A stretch of 64,000 nt of DNA from Burkholderia metallica (GTDB lineage: Bacteria > Pseudomonadota > Gammaproteobacteria > Burkholderiales > Burkholderiaceae). The notes beneath the pieces were generated by a model that was given only the letters and a program-made list of their open reading frames with translations, did not search any database and was not told the origin of the DNA. Of the stretch, positions 21,878-31,456 are shown piece by piece (within the stretch, counting starts at the first letter, position 1; the number at the start of each line of letters is the position of its first letter). The position numbers and the translations under genes are program-made. The stretch lies in contig NZ_CADFDB010000003.1 of the NCBI RefSeq assembly GCF_902832845.1, forward strand, positions 449,265 to 513,264, read 5' to 3'.

Positions 21878-22546
21878 TCAGGCTGGCTGCGCGCACACGA
21901 ACACGTGCAGGTCGCGCGCGAAGCCGTCGAGTTCCTCGGCGAGCTGCCGCACGAGCCGCCCGAGGATGTTGTAGGCGAGCACCGCGGGAATCGCGACGAC
22001 GAGCCCGAATGCGGTCATGATCAGCGCCTCGCCGACCGGCCCCGCGACGTTCTCGATCTGCGCCTGCCCGCTCGCGGCGATGCTGCCGAGCGCATGGTAG
22101 ATGCCCCACACGGTGCCGAGCAGCCCGACGAACGGCGCGGTGCTGCCGATCGACGCGAGCAGCACCTGGCCGAATTCGAGGCGCCGCTGCGAGCGCAGCA
22201 TCGCGTGCCGCAACGCGCGCAGCACGCGTTCGCCGCGCTCGACGCGCGCGGCCAGCGCGGCCGGGTCGTGGTCGTCGGCCGCGTCGCGGGCAGCTTCGGC
22301 GAGCGGGACGAACACGCGCTCGCGATCGGCGCCGGCGAGCGCGGCAATGCCGGCGTCGAGCGTCGGCGCACGCCAGAACGCGGCGAGCGCGCGCGGCCCC
22401 TGCCGCTTCGCACGGACCAGCAGCCAGGCTTTCATGAGAAGGAAGCACCAGCTGGCGACGGACATCGCCAGCAGCACGTAGGCGACGGCGTGCGTGATCG
22501 CATCGCCGCTTTCGAGGTAGTGGACAACGCCGGTGGGTATCGCCAT
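21878..22546 (-). CDS. exbB: ExbB/TolQ-family proton channel
   Basis: MotA/TolQ/ExbB family, 222 residues, with three membrane segments. The conserved region GSTAPFVGLLGTVWGIYHAL is near residues 133-152, followed by GPVGEALIMTAFGLVVAIPA. It forms the proton channel with the downstream ExbD and follows dapB by 18 bp. The partner TonB is not in the window. Confidence 0.9.
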   Translation of the reverse strand: MAIPTGVVHYLESGDAITHAVAYVLLAMSVASWCFLLMKAWLLVRAKRQGPRALAAFWRAPTLDAGIAALAGADRERVFVPLAEAARDAADDHDPAALAARVERGERVLRALRHAMLRSQRRLEFGQVLLASIGSTAPFVGLLGTVWGIYHALGSIAASGQAQIENVAGPVGEALIMTAFGLVVAIPAVLAYNILGRLVRQLAEELDGFARDLHVFVCAQPA

Positions 22547-22564
22547 CGGAGTTTCCCCGTGGTG

Positions 22565-23362
22565 TCAGCGCAGGCCGAGGACGTCCTGCATGTCGAACAG
22601 GCCGGCGCCGCGCGCCGACAGGAAACGGACCGCGCGCAGCGCGCCCTGCGCATACGATACGCGGCTCGACGACTTGTGCGTGATCTCGATGCGCTCGCCG
22701 ATCCCGGCGAACAGCACCGTGTGATCGCCGACGATGTCGCCGCCGCGCACCGCGGCGAAGCCGATCGACGACGGATCGCGTTCGCCCGTCACGCCGTGGC
22801 GGCCGTACACCGCGCAGTCGTCGAGCGAGCGCCCGAGCGCGCCGGCGACGGCTTCACCCATCATCAGCGCGGTGCCCGACGGCGCGTCGACCTTGTGGCG
22901 GTGATGCGCCTCGATGATCTCGATGTCGTAGCCGTGCGAGAAATGCTTCGCCGCGAATTCGAGCAGCTTCAGCGTGACGTTCACGCCGACGCTCATGTTC
23001 GCGGCGAACACGATGCCGATCTTGGCCGCCGCGGCCTGCAGCTCGGCCTTCTGCTCGGCGGTGAAGCCGGTCGTGCCGATCACGAGCTTCACGTCGTGGC
23101 GCAGCGCGGCCGCGAGATGAGCCATCGTGCCTTCCGGACGCGTGAAATCGATCAGGTAGTCGGCCTGCGCGAACACGGCGTCGAGGTCGGCGGTCAGCTT
23201 GACCCCGGTTTCCTTGCCGAGAAACGCGCCGGCATCCTGGCCGAGAAACGGCGAATCGGCGCGGTCGAGCGCGCCGACGAGCTGCGCGTCGGCATCGTTG
23301 AGAACGGCTTCGATCAGCATCCGGCCCATACGGCCCGATGCGCCGGCAATCGCAATCTTCAT
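22565..23362 (-). CDS. dapB: 4-hydroxy-tetrahydrodipicolinate reductase
   Basis: NAD(P)H-dependent reductase of the lysine/diaminopimelate pathway, 265 residues. The nucleotide-binding loop [11 protein letters not shown] is at the N-terminus, and the catalytic [16 protein letters not shown] motif lies near residues 155-170. It lies between bamE (62 bp upstream) and exbB (18 bp downstream) on one strand. Confidence 0.97.
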   Translation of the reverse strand: MKIAIAGASGRMGRMLIEAVLNDADAQLVGALDRADSPFLGQDAGAFLGKETGVKLTADLDAVFAQADYLIDFTRPEGTMAHLAAALRHDVKLVIGTTGFTAEQKAELQAAAAKIGIVFAANMSVGVNVTLKLLEFAAKHFSHGYDIEIIEAHHRHKVDAPSGTALMMGEAVAGALGRSLDDCAVYGRHGVTGERDPSSIGFAAVRGGDIVGDHTVLFAGIGERIEITHKSSSRVSYAQGALRAVRFLSARGAGLFDMQDVLGLR

Positions 23363-23424
23363 GGCTTTCTACACGACAGGTCTAAAGACGGGCGGCGCAT
23401 GCCGCCCCGTTTCCGCACGCGGGC

Positions 23425-24237
23425 TTACTGCGCGGGCGCGGTGAGCGGCTGGTTCTGCAGCGTGTCGGAGCCTTGCGGGCCGACCGGCGGCGCTGCCTCG
23501 CTCGTCGCGTTCGGCGGCGGCGGACGATGGAACTGGAACTGCGGCTGGATCGCCGGCACCGCGCCCGGCGGCTGGCCGCCCGGCACCGGCGCACCGCCGG
23601 CAGCCTGGGTGGACGGCGCGAACCGGCGTGCGGCCGTGCCCTGACCCGACACCTGGTTGGTCGCGCGGTTCGCCGCGCGGGCCGCCTGCGCGTTCGCATC
23701 CTGGTCGACCGCCGCGCCGGACGCCGGCACGGCGGACGGGCTGGCGACCGCCTCCGGCGCGCTCGCCGCCGCCTGCGCGGCGCTGGCGGCGGCGGCAGCC
23801 TCGGCGGCCTTCTTCGCCGCTGCGGCCGCCTTCGCCTTCCTGCCGCCGCGATCGCCGTCGATGTCGGCCAGCAGATCGAGTTCGGAAGGCAGGTTTTCCG
23901 CCCCCGTCCAGCTCGCCACGCGATCGCCCGCGAACGTCACGACGAGATCGCGCTGCTGGACGACTGCCGTCGAGCCGCGCTTGAAGTAGAAGAGGTAATC
24001 CCAGCGATCGGCGTGGAACATGTCCGCCAGCAGCGGGGTGCCGAGCAGCGCGCGGACCTGCTCGCGCGACATGCCGACCTGCAGCTGCGCGGCCTTCTCC
24101 TGCGACACGAAGTTGCCCTGCACGACGGTGATCCGATAGGGGGTGATGCTCTGCGCGATGCGCTGCGTCACGCTGTCGTACGACGAACAACCAGCCAGCG
24201 CGGCAACGGCGGCGGCAGCGATGATGACACTCCGCAT
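23425..24237 (-). CDS. bamE: Outer membrane assembly lipoprotein BamE with long Ala/Pro-rich tail
   Basis: Lipoprotein subunit of the BAM outer-membrane protein assembly complex. From the ATG at 24237 it is 270 residues, with lipobox ALAGC near residues 13-17 and the SmpA/OmlA domain through about residue 125 (VSQEKAAQLQVGMSREQVRALL, then FHADRWDYLFYFKRG). About 145 further residues are low complexity, rich in Ala, Pro, Gln and Lys; typical BamE is only 110-150 residues. It is divergent from fur and heads the run into dapB. An upstream frame extension lacks a lipoprotein signal and is not used. Confidence 0.92.
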   Translation of the reverse strand: MRSVIIAAAAVAALAGCSSYDSVTQRIAQSITPYRITVVQGNFVSQEKAAQLQVGMSREQVRALLGTPLLADMFHADRWDYLFYFKRGSTAVVQQRDLVVTFAGDRVASWTGAENLPSELDLLADIDGDRGGRKAKAAAAAKKAAEAAAAASAAQAAASAPEAVASPSAVPASGAAVDQDANAQAARAANRATNQVSGQGTAARRFAPSTQAAGGAPVPGGQPPGAVPAIQPQFQFHRPPPPNATSEAAPPVGPQGSDTLQNQPLTAPAQ

Positions 24238-24379
24238 GCGGCTCCTCTGAAAGTGCGAAAGAGATTCTGGAATCATTTCCCTCACCGTGCAGGCCCGCGT
24301 CGCAGGCCGCGCGTGTTTCTGGAACGGCGAAAAGCCGGTAACATTGAAGCCCTGCATTGTACTCTAGGGATGCCTAGCC

Positions 24380-24808
24380 ATGACCAATCCGACGGATCTC
24401 AAGAATATCGGGCTAAAGGCCACCCTACCGCGCCTCAAGATTCTCGAGATCTTCCAGCAAAGCCCGGTGCGCCACCTGACGGCCGAAGACGTGTACCGGA
24501 ACCTGCTCAACGAGCAGCTCGACATCGGGCTTGCCACCGTCTACCGCGTGCTGACGCAGTTCGAGCAGGCCGGCCTGCTGTCGCGCAGCAACTTCGAATC
24601 CGGCAAGGCCGTGTTCGAACTGAACGAAGGCTCGCACCACGACCACCTCGTGTGCCTCGATTGCGGCCGCGTCGAGGAATTCTTCGACGCCGAGATCGAA
24701 GGCCGCCAGCAGGCGATCGCGAAGGAGCGCGGCTTCCGGCTCCAGGAGCACTCGCTCGCGATGTACGGTTCCTGCACGACCGAGAACTGCCCGCACCGCA
24801 AGCACTGA
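24380..24808 (+). CDS. fur: Ferric uptake regulator Fur
   Basis: Iron-responsive repressor, 142 residues, the standard Fur size. The winged helix begins [29 protein letters not shown]. Metal ligands are visible: the HHDH cluster at about 87-90, CLDCG just after, and a C-terminal [12 protein letters not shown]. The bamE-fur divergent arrangement is conserved in proteobacteria. It stands alone and ends in a terminator. Confidence 0.97.
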   Translation: MTNPTDLKNIGLKATLPRLKILEIFQQSPVRHLTAEDVYRNLLNEQLDIGLATVYRVLTQFEQAGLLSRSNFESGKAVFELNEGSHHDHLVCLDCGRVEEFFDAEIEGRQQAIAKERGFRLQEHSLAMYGSCTTENCPHRKH

Positions 24809-24828
24809 TTCGCGCGATCCGCGCACGC

Positions 24829-24872
24829 AACACGGCCCGGACGGCATCTCGCCGCCCGGGCCGTGTTCTTTT
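24829..24872 (+). terminator. Terminator after fur
   Basis: AACACGGCCCGG pairs perfectly with CCGGGCCGTGTT, and CTTTTC follows on the plus strand. It lies 20 bases after the fur stop. Confidence 0.85.
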
Positions 24873-24964
24873 CGGGATAGCGCCGCGCACACCGCCGCGC
24901 GCCACCGGCCTTCGACATCCCTTCCACGTACCCGTGCGCGCCGCCCCGACGGTCGCACGTACCG

Positions 24965-25483
24965 TCAGGCCGCGCAGGCCGGCTCGAACTCGAGCGCCCA
25001 GGCGCGCTCGAGCGGGATCTCGTCGCAATTCGGCTGCGCCCCGCCGCGATCGACGATCACGAAATCGCTGACCGCGTCGAGCGCGAGCAACGGATGGTGC
25101 CAGACGCCCTTCGCATAGTTCACGCCCTGCCAGCCTTGCGCGAGAAACGCGCGCATCGCGTCGGGCCGGAATTCGCCGGCCGGCGCGACGACGATCGCGT
25201 AGCGCGACACCGCCGCGAGCGGGATGAACGCCTGGCTGCCGTGCGGATGGCGCTCCATCAGCGTGATCGCGACCGGCAGCGCGCGCGGCTGCGCGCGAAA
25301 TACGCTGACGAGCGGGCGGCCGCCGTCCGCGCACACGTCGATCGTCGCGAGGTCGTGGAAACGCTCGGTCGTGCCGCCGTTGATCGGGAAATGCCGCGCG
25401 CCTTCGAGCGCGATCACGTCGCCGAACGGCGCGAACGCTTCGCGGGTCAGGCGCTCGACGCGCAGGATAGGGGTTCCGCTCAT
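24965..25483 (-). CDS. allA: Ureidoglycolate lyase AllA
   Basis: Cleaves ureidoglycolate to glyoxylate and urea in purine/allantoin breakdown. It has 172 residues, near the usual 160-170. Family features are [15 protein letters not shown] near the N-terminus and [12 protein letters not shown] and [10 protein letters not shown] in the cupin-like core. The ATG at 25483 has AGGAGG at good spacing. It lies 14 bp after alc, whose product it uses. Confidence 0.94.
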   Translation of the reverse strand: MSGTPILRVERLTREAFAPFGDVIALEGARHFPINGGTTERFHDLATIDVCADGGRPLVSVFRAQPRALPVAITLMERHPHGSQAFIPLAAVSRYAIVVAPAGEFRPDAMRAFLAQGWQGVNYAKGVWHHPLLALDAVSDFVIVDRGGAQPNCDEIPLERAWALEFEPACAA

Positions 25484-25497
25484 GCCGTCGCCCTCCT

Positions 25498-26505
25498 TCA
25501 AGCCGGCTCGCCCCACAGACGCAGGCGCGACACGCCGCCGTCCGGGAAGATGTTGAAACGCACGTGCGTGACGGGGCCGAGCGCGGCCAGCTGGTCGAAC
25601 GTGTGCACGTGGTCCATCTGCAGCTTCTGCTCGCCCAGCAGCTCCGCCCAGAACATCGCCTGCGTGACGAGCGAGTCGTCGGTGCCGCCCGCGACCCGCG
25701 CGGCCTGCAGCGAGCAGCGGTCGGGGAAGTTGCCCTTGAAGAACGCGGTATCGACCTCGACGCGCCGGATGATGCCCGGCCGCGCGAGCGCGACGATTGC
25801 CCAGTCGTTGCCGGGCTCGCGGCGGCGCCGCGTTTCCCAGCCGTCGCCCATGTTCGCGCCGCGCCCCGGCATCAGCATCTGCGAGGCCGGCCCGAAGTGC
25901 TGGTTGTTCGCCGCCACCAGGTAGCCGCCGTTCTCGATCGCCGCGAGATCGACGAGCTCGCCGGCCGGCACCTCACGCCAGTCGCGCTGCGGCTGGCCGT
26001 ACACGCGCAGCCGTGCGAGCCCGCCGTCCGGATACAGGTTCACGCGCAGATGCGTATAGGGCTGCGCATCATCGACGCTCACGTAGTGGTGCGAATTGCC
26101 CTGCAGCGTGGTCGCCGGGACGATCGTGCGCCATTCGGCTGCGTCCGGCGGCGTGTCGCCCGCTGCGACGCACGCGTCGATCGACGCGGCCGGCGGGAAA
26201 TTGCCGGTGAAGTGGCTCGTGTCGAGGTCGACGCCGTGGATCACGCCCGGCCGCGCGAGCCGCACCACGCAGAAGTCGTGGCCGGTCGTGCGCTTGCGGC
26301 GCGTTTCCCAGCCGTCCATCCACTTGCCGTGATCGTCGTACTTGCCGGGAATGAACACGGCCGGCTCGGGATTCAGCATGCGCTCCTTCGGCGCGAAGAA
26401 TTCGTCGCTGGCAAAGAGCGCCTGCGCCCCGATGCGCGGGTCGGCGAGGTTCATGTAACGCCGCGTAAACGCAGGCGCGTTCGGATCGAGGATGGGGGCT
26501 GCCAT
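25498..26505 (-). CDS. alc: Allantoicase
   Basis: Hydrolyses allantoate to ureidoglycolate and urea, 335 residues. The two homologous allantoicase repeats are plain: [21 protein letters not shown] and [21 protein letters not shown], about 155 residues apart, each followed by a TGNFP or KGNFP motif. It is followed by allA and preceded, after 103 bp, by the DctA-family transporter on the same strand. No allantoinase is in the window. Confidence 0.96.
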   Translation of the reverse strand: MAAPILDPNAPAFTRRYMNLADPRIGAQALFASDEFFAPKERMLNPEPAVFIPGKYDDHGKWMDGWETRRKRTTGHDFCVVRLARPGVIHGVDLDTSHFTGNFPPAASIDACVAAGDTPPDAAEWRTIVPATTLQGNSHHYVSVDDAQPYTHLRVNLYPDGGLARLRVYGQPQRDWREVPAGELVDLAAIENGGYLVAANNQHFGPASQMLMPGRGANMGDGWETRRRREPGNDWAIVALARPGIIRRVEVDTAFFKGNFPDRCSLQAARVAGGTDDSLVTQAMFWAELLGEQKLQMDHVHTFDQLAALGPVTHVRFNIFPDGGVSRLRLWGEPA

Positions 26506-26526
26506 GTCGTCTCCTGACTTTGGATG

Positions 26527-26557
26527 ACGTGCCGGCGCGGCGAGGCGCCGGTCACGT
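26527..26557 (-). repeat. Intercistronic hairpin between the DctA-like gene and alc
   Basis: The stem ACGTG-CCGGCGC / GCGCCGG-T-CACGT, 12 bp with one bulged T and a six-base loop, has no T-run. It may stabilise or partly attenuate the transcript between the two genes. Confidence 0.5.
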
Positions 26558-26608
26558 GATGCGGTTGCGCGGGACGACCAGGGGAAGCCGCCCCGCGCGG
26601 GGGTGCGC

Positions 26609-27931
26609 TCAGAGCGCGTGAGCCTGGTCGCCGGCGACCGGCGTCGCGCGGCCTTCCTCTTCGGCCGGCACGTAGCGCAGCTCGCGGTTCAGCACGCGTT
26701 TCGCACGGGCGCGGTCGATGTCGTTTTCCCACACCGCGACGACGACCGTCGCGACGCAGTTGCCGATCAGGTTGGTCAGCGCACGGGCGATGCCGACGAA
26801 CCAGTCGACCGGCAGGATCAGCACGAGGCCGAGCACCGGAATCGCGGGAATCGCCGACAGCGTCGCCGCGAGGATCACGATCGCCGAGCCCGGGATGCCG
26901 TGCGCGCCCTTCGACGTGACGAGCGACACGAGCAGCACGACGATCAGGTCATGCGTCGACAGCGGCGTATTGGTGGCCTGCGCGATGAACAGCACGGCGA
27001 GCGTCAGGTAGATCGAGAAGCCGTCCAGGTTGAACGAATAGCCGGTCGGGATCACGAGGCCGACCGTCGAATCCTTCACGCCCATGTATTCGAGCTTGCG
27101 CATCACCTGCGGCAGCACCGCGTCCGACGACGCCGTGCCGAGCACGATCGACAGTTCCTCGCGCAGATAGCGGATCAGCTTGAACACCGAGAAGCCGGCG
27201 AGCCGCATCACCGCGCCGAGCACGACCGTGACGAACACGAAGCAGCTCAGGTAGAACACCGCGACGAGGTAGCCGAGCTGCTTGAGCGACGCGACGCCGT
27301 ACTTGCCGGTCGTGAACGCGATCGCGCCGAGCACGCCGAGCGGCGCCAGCTTGATGATGAAGCCGATGATCCGGAAGAACACGTGCGACAGTTCCTCGAT
27401 CAGCGAGTTGACGCGCTGCGCCTTGTCGCCGAGCAGCGACAGCGCGGAGCCGAACAGCACCGCGAACACGAGGATCTGCAGGATGTCGCCCTTCGCGAAC
27501 GCGTCGATCGCGGTGTCGGGGATGATCTTCATCAGGTAGCCGGCCGTGTCCTTCAGGCTCTCGGCGTTCTTCGCGTACGACGCGAGCGACGACGCGTCGA
27601 GCGAGTGCAGGTCGATGTTCATCCCGACGCCCGGGCGCGTGAGCCACGCGAGCACGAGCCCGATGCCGAGCGCGAGCGTCGTCATGATCTCGAAGTAGAT
27701 CACGGCCTTCAGGCCGACCCGGCCGACCTTCTTCAGGTCGCCCGCGTTGGCCATCCCGCTGACCACCACGCAGAACACGATCGGCCCGATCACCATCTTG
27801 ATCAGCTTCAGGAAGCCGTCGCCGAGCGGTCGCAGCGATTCGGCGAAATGCGGAAAGAACGCGCCGAGCGCGATCCCTAGTACAAGTGCGACGACTACCC
27901 GGCCAAACAGCGAATTGAGGAATTTCGACAC
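26609..27931 (-). CDS. C4-dicarboxylate transporter family protein (DctA-like)
   Basis: Sodium- or proton-coupled DAACS-family symporter, 440 residues. It closely resembles DctA, with the family regions [17 protein letters not shown] and [19 protein letters not shown]. The GTG at 27931 ([19 protein letters not shown]) has GGGAG six bases upstream and is preferred to the TTG at 27949. It lies upstream of alc/allA on one strand and is divergent from a GntR/FCD regulator. Dicarboxylates are the family norm, but the location suggests it may carry a substrate linked to allantoin breakdown. Confidence 0.88.
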   Translation of the reverse strand: MSKFLNSLFGRVVVALVLGIALGAFFPHFAESLRPLGDGFLKLIKMVIGPIVFCVVVSGMANAGDLKKVGRVGLKAVIYFEIMTTLALGIGLVLAWLTRPGVGMNIDLHSLDASSLASYAKNAESLKDTAGYLMKIIPDTAIDAFAKGDILQILVFAVLFGSALSLLGDKAQRVNSLIEELSHVFFRIIGFIIKLAPLGVLGAIAFTTGKYGVASLKQLGYLVAVFYLSCFVFVTVVLGAVMRLAGFSVFKLIRYLREELSIVLGTASSDAVLPQVMRKLEYMGVKDSTVGLVIPTGYSFNLDGFSIYLTLAVLFIAQATNTPLSTHDLIVVLLVSLVTSKGAHGIPGSAIVILAATLSAIPAIPVLGLVLILPVDWFVGIARALTNLIGNCVATVVVAVWENDIDRARAKRVLNRELRYVPAEEEGRATPVAGDQAHAL

Positions 27932-27972
27932 GGCGCTCTCCCGATCCAACGGTTGCAGTTTCGTCTGTTCAT

Positions 27973-27987
27973 ACTGGTATGACCAGT
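27973..27987. promoter_or_regulatory. Candidate GntR/FCD operator near the DctA-like gene
   Basis: ACTGGT-ATG-ACCAGT is a perfect palindrome and contains TGGTATGACCA, which fits the TNGTNNNACNA pattern known for FadR/FCD-subfamily GntR regulators. It is 42 bases upstream of the GTG of the transporter gene. Confidence 0.75.
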
Positions 27988-28145
27988 GATGTTATGGTGG
28001 ATAGTAGGAAGCCGATATAGTGGCGTCAAGGACGGACAAAATAGGGATTTCCCGCCCCTGCACGCCCCTTCCCGGTGCACCGGAAAGGGGCGGATCGTGG
28101 CTTTCCCGTAGGGCGGCCATGCACCGCGTGCGTGCGGATTACAAT

Positions 28146-28160
28146 GCCGGTCAGACCGGC
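28146..28160. promoter_or_regulatory. Candidate GntR/FCD operator near the regulator gene
   Basis: GCCGGT-CAG-ACCGGC is a perfect palindrome with the same GGT-NNN-ACC core as 27973-27987. It ends 13 bases before the regulator ATG, so autoregulation is likely. Confidence 0.55.
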
Positions 28161-28173
28161 CAAAGTTCACCTC

Positions 28174-28866
28174 ATGAAAAACGTTCCGCATACCGTGACC
28201 GACGCCGCCATCGCGACGATCCGCGACCGGATCGAGGCAGGCGTGTATCCGGTCGGCAGCCTGCTGCCGGCCCAGCGCCAGCTCTCCGAGGAGCTGGAGA
28301 TCAGCCGCGCGTCGCTGCGCGAGGCGCTGTCGACGCTCGAAGCGCTCGGCATGCTGCGCATTCGCGCCGGCAAGGGCGTGTACGTCGAAAGCGCGCAGGC
28401 CACGGCCGCGCACGCGTGGCGGTTCGCCGAGCAGTCGTCGCCGCCCGACACGTACCAGATGCGCTATGCGCTCGAAGGGTTCGCCGCGCGGATGGCCGCG
28501 CACGTCGTCAGCGACGACGACATCGCGTGGTTCGAGGACAACCTCGCCGACCTGCACGTCGCACTCACCGAAAACGCGCTCGACGACGCGGCGCAGCTCG
28601 ACTTCGACTTCCACATGCGGATCATCCATCTCGCCGGCAACGCGGCGATCGAATCGGTGCTGCGCAGCAGCGCGGACATCATGAAGGAAAGCCAGCGCAT
28701 GCCGTTCTACCGGCGCGAGCTGCTGCTGTCGACGTGGCACGAACACCGCGCGATCGTCGACGCGCTGAGCGCGCGCGATGCGGCGGCCGCCGGCACCGCG
28801 ATCGAAACGCACATCGCGAACGCCGCGCAACGCGCGGGCATCTTCTTCCCGACACCGCGCGCATGA
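28174..28866 (+). CDS. GntR-family regulator, FCD (FadR-type) subfamily
   Basis: A 230-residue regulator. The GntR winged helix is about residues 10-75 (PVGSLLPAQRQLSEELEISRASLREALSTLE), and the all-helical FCD ligand domain is about 90-215 with the metal-binding-type histidines DFHMRIIH and HEHRAIVDAL. It is divergent from the DctA-like and allantoin genes and should control them through the palindromes at 27973 and 28146. The ATG at 28174 fits the family start. The ligand is unknown; allantoate or glyoxylate would suit the neighbours. Confidence 0.92.
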   Translation: MKNVPHTVTDAAIATIRDRIEAGVYPVGSLLPAQRQLSEELEISRASLREALSTLEALGMLRIRAGKGVYVESAQATAAHAWRFAEQSSPPDTYQMRYALEGFAARMAAHVVSDDDIAWFEDNLADLHVALTENALDDAAQLDFDFHMRIIHLAGNAAIESVLRSSADIMKESQRMPFYRRELLLSTWHEHRAIVDALSARDAAAAGTAIETHIANAAQRAGIFFPTPRA

Positions 28867-28924
28867 CGATGCGGGCGGCCAACGCGTCCGCCGGTTGTAC
28901 TTACATGCCGCCCGGTCGTACGGG

Positions 28925-29815
28925 TCAACCTCCCGACGGACGCCGATACGCGAGCGCACGCTCGATGAACGCGCGCGCCGCCACGCTGCGATACGCACCC
29001 TTGCGTGTCAGCAGCGCGGCCGTGCGCGCGGGCAGCGGCGGGTCGATGTCGAGCGCGCACAGGTCGGCGCTTTCGCGCGCGATCGCATCGGGCAGCACCG
29101 TCGCGAGCCGGCCGCAGCGCACGAGTTCCAGCACCGCGCTGATCGTGTTCGTCTCGATCGCGATCTTCGGCTGCGCGCCCTGTTCGATGAAATAGCGGTC
29201 GATGCTTTCGCGCGTCGCGAACGCGCGACTCAGCAGCACCAGCGGCTCGCCGACGAGTTCGGCCGGGCTCACCGCACGGCGGCGCCGCGCGAGACGGTGC
29301 GTGCGGCCCGTCACGAGCGCGAGCGGCTCGTCCCACAGCGGCAGTGCGTCGATGTCCGGCGCGCGCGGCGGCATGAATGCGAAGCCTGCGTCGAGCCGAT
29401 CGTCGGCGAGCAGCGCCTCGATCCGCTCCTGCGGCATCGCGTCGATCGACAGCGCGACGTTCGGATAGTCGGCATGGAACGCGTCGATCAGCGAGCCGCT
29501 CAGGTAGGCCGCGAAGGTCGGCATCATCGCGAGCCGCAACGATCCGCTGCCGAGATCGGCGACGTCGTGCAGCGCGCGCTGCCCCGTATCGAGCTCGTGC
29601 AGCGCGGCGCGTGCGTGGCGCGCATAGACCTCGCCGAACTCGGTGAGCCGCACCGTGCGGCCCGAGCGGTCGAACAACTGCACGCCGAGCGTTTCCTCGA
29701 GCTGGCGCACCTGCTGCGACAGCGTCGGCTGCGACACGTGCAGCGCGTCGGCCGCGCGCGTGAAACTGCGCTGCTCGGCGACGGCCAGGAAATAGCGGAT
29801 GTGGCGGAGTAGCAT
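28925..29815 (-). CDS. LysR-family regulator, CynR-like
   Basis: A 296-residue LysR regulator with the usual N-terminal helix-turn-helix (MLLRHIRYFLAVAEQRSFTRAADALHVSQPTLSQQVRQLE) and effector domain. The N-terminal half strongly resembles CynR-type proteins, but no cyanase or carbonic anhydrase gene is nearby. It is divergent from an MFS transporter and convergent with the GntR gene. Palindromes between it and the transporter suggest it controls that gene. Confidence 0.9.
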   Translation of the reverse strand: MLLRHIRYFLAVAEQRSFTRAADALHVSQPTLSQQVRQLEETLGVQLFDRSGRTVRLTEFGEVYARHARAALHELDTGQRALHDVADLGSGSLRLAMMPTFAAYLSGSLIDAFHADYPNVALSIDAMPQERIEALLADDRLDAGFAFMPPRAPDIDALPLWDEPLALVTGRTHRLARRRRAVSPAELVGEPLVLLSRAFATRESIDRYFIEQGAQPKIAIETNTISAVLELVRCGRLATVLPDAIARESADLCALDIDPPLPARTAALLTRKGAYRSVAARAFIERALAYRRPSGG

Positions 29816-30131
29816 CGCGGTCGATGTATTGGTTTAACCAATGAACACCATAACGATCCAGTCTTGGACGCTATGGTTTGATTCCCGCATCATACGCACA
29901 TCCGTTCCCGTGCAGCGCCGCCGTCGTCGCGGCCCCCGCACCGGAACGGCTCGCCCGGGCCCGCCCTGCCTTCGCCCGCCGCACGACGATCCGCCGCCCG
30001 CTCCAGGGCCGGCCGCGATCCGCCCGGCGCGCACCGGTTCACCGCCGAATCGTCGACGCCGGCCCCGAATCCGTCACCCCGCGCAACCGACGGCTCCATG
30101 CCGCCGGCCGGCGCCGCTGTTTTTCTCGACC
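29816..30131. other. Divergent region between the LysR gene and the MFS gene
   Basis: No gene is seen in these 316 bases. It holds the 15-base palindrome at 29828-29842 and an interrupted one, CCATA...TATGG with an inner TCCA/TGGA (29848-29876). The part nearest the transporter is very GC- and C-rich and looks like a non-coding leader; short open frames there have no start-site support. Confidence 0.5.
29828..29842. promoter_or_regulatory. Candidate LysR operator
   Basis: ATTGGTT-T-AACCAAT is a perfect 15-base palindrome with the T-N11-A form usual for LysR regulators. It lies 13 bases upstream of the LysR start. Confidence 0.7.
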
Positions 30132-31331
30132 ATGGAACCGCATCACGACAACCACCCATCCCTCACCCGCGGCATGACGCTGCTGTTCGCCTGCGCGTGC
30201 GGCATCGTCATCGGCAACATCTACTACGCGCAGCCGCTGCTCGCCGCGATCGCGCGCAGCTTCGGCCGCGCGCCGACCGAGCTCGGCTATCTCGTCACGC
30301 TCACGCAGCTCGGCTATGCGGCGAGCCTGCTGCTGATCGTCCCGCTCGGCGACGCGGTCAATCGCCATACGCTGCTCGTGCGGCTGCTGATGCTCAACGT
30401 CGTCGCGCTGGTCGCGGTCACGTTCAGCACGAACTTCACGATGTTCGTCGTGGCGAACGTCGCGGTCGGCTTCGTCACGTGTTCGACGCAGCTGCTCGTG
30501 CCGTTCGCCGCGTCGCTCGCCGATGCACGCTCGCGCGGCCGCGCGGTCGGCACCGTGATGAGCGGGCTGCTGCTCGGAATCCTGCTCGCGCGCGTCGCGG
30601 CCGGGGCGATCGCCGACGGGCTCGGCTGGCGCGCGGTGTACGGCATCGCCGCGGCGATGGTGCTCGCGCTGACCGTCGTGCTCGCCGTGAAGCTGCCGAA
30701 GGATCGCCGCGACGCGCGCGTCGACTATGCGGCGCTGATGAAGTCGCTGGTCGCGCTGGTGCGCGCGCAACCGCGGATCGCGCTGCGCTCCACCTACGGC
30801 GCGCTCGTGTTCGCGTGCTTCAGCCTGCTGTGGACGGGCCTCACGTTCCTGCTGAGCCAGCCGCCGTACGGCTATTCCGAAGGGCAGATCGGCCTGTTCG
30901 GCGTCGTCGGCGCGGTGGGCGCGCTTGCGGCGACGTCGGCCGGCCGGCTCGTCGATCGCGGCCACGGCAATGCGGCGACGGGGCTGTTCGCGGCGGCCGT
31001 GCTCGCGTCGTTCGCGCTGATCGCGGCCGGTGCGCACTCGCTCGCGGCGCTGATCGCGGGCATCCTGCTGCTCGACGTCGGCGTGCAGGGCATGCACATC
31101 TCGAACCAGAGCGTGATCTATGCGCTCGCCGGCAACGCGCGCAGCCGCGTGACGACGATCTACCTGACGAGCTACTTCATCGGCGGCGCGCTCGGGTCGT
31201 TCGCGGCGAGCGTCGCGTACGGCATCGACGGGTGGCACGGCGTGTGCATCGCGGGCGCGGCGCTCGCGGGCGTGCTGATCGCGCTGTGGCTCGCGTCGCA
31301 ACGCGTCGGCACGCGGCAGGTCACGCAGTAA
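30132..31331 (+). CDS. Major facilitator superfamily transporter
   Basis: Inner-membrane carrier of 399 residues with about 12 hydrophobic helices and a basic central loop near residue 185 (KLPKDRRDARVDY). The N-terminus FACACGIVIGNIYYAQPLLA, then LGDAVNRH, is the usual MFS half-repeat start and A-motif region. The ATG at 30132 follows the LysR divergent region. The substrate cannot be told from sequence; a drug or small-organic exporter is as likely as an importer. It ends in a terminator. Confidence 0.88.
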   Translation: MEPHHDNHPSLTRGMTLLFACACGIVIGNIYYAQPLLAAIARSFGRAPTELGYLVTLTQLGYAASLLLIVPLGDAVNRHTLLVRLLMLNVVALVAVTFSTNFTMFVVANVAVGFVTCSTQLLVPFAASLADARSRGRAVGTVMSGLLLGILLARVAAGAIADGLGWRAVYGIAAAMVLALTVVLAVKLPKDRRDARVDYAALMKSLVALVRAQPRIALRSTYGALVFACFSLLWTGLTFLLSQPPYGYSEGQIGLFGVVGAVGALAATSAGRLVDRGHGNAATGLFAAAVLASFALIAAGAHSLAALIAGILLLDVGVQGMHISNQSVIYALAGNARSRVTTIYLTSYFIGGALGSFAASVAYGIDGWHGVCIAGAALAGVLIALWLASQRVGTRQVTQ

Positions 31332-31360
31332 TGCGGTAGCCCGGTTCGGCCGTACGTCGA

Positions 31361-31398
31361 AAAGGCACGCCCGCGACTCGCGCGGCGTGCCTTTTTTT
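31361..31398. terminator. Terminator between the MFS gene and idnD
   Basis: AAAGGCACGCC and GGCGTGCCTTT pair across a 12-base loop and are followed by a T-run on the plus strand; the A-run on the other side could serve idnD on the minus strand. Confidence 0.85.
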
Positions 31399-31456
31399 GA
31401 TGGCGTACGTCGATACCGTCCGTCGCGCGCCGCAGCCCGACCTCAGCGCGTGACCG

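Noticed and set aside
28925-29815. Naming the LysR gene cynR
   Set aside because: The similarity is only general and no cyanate genes lie nearby.
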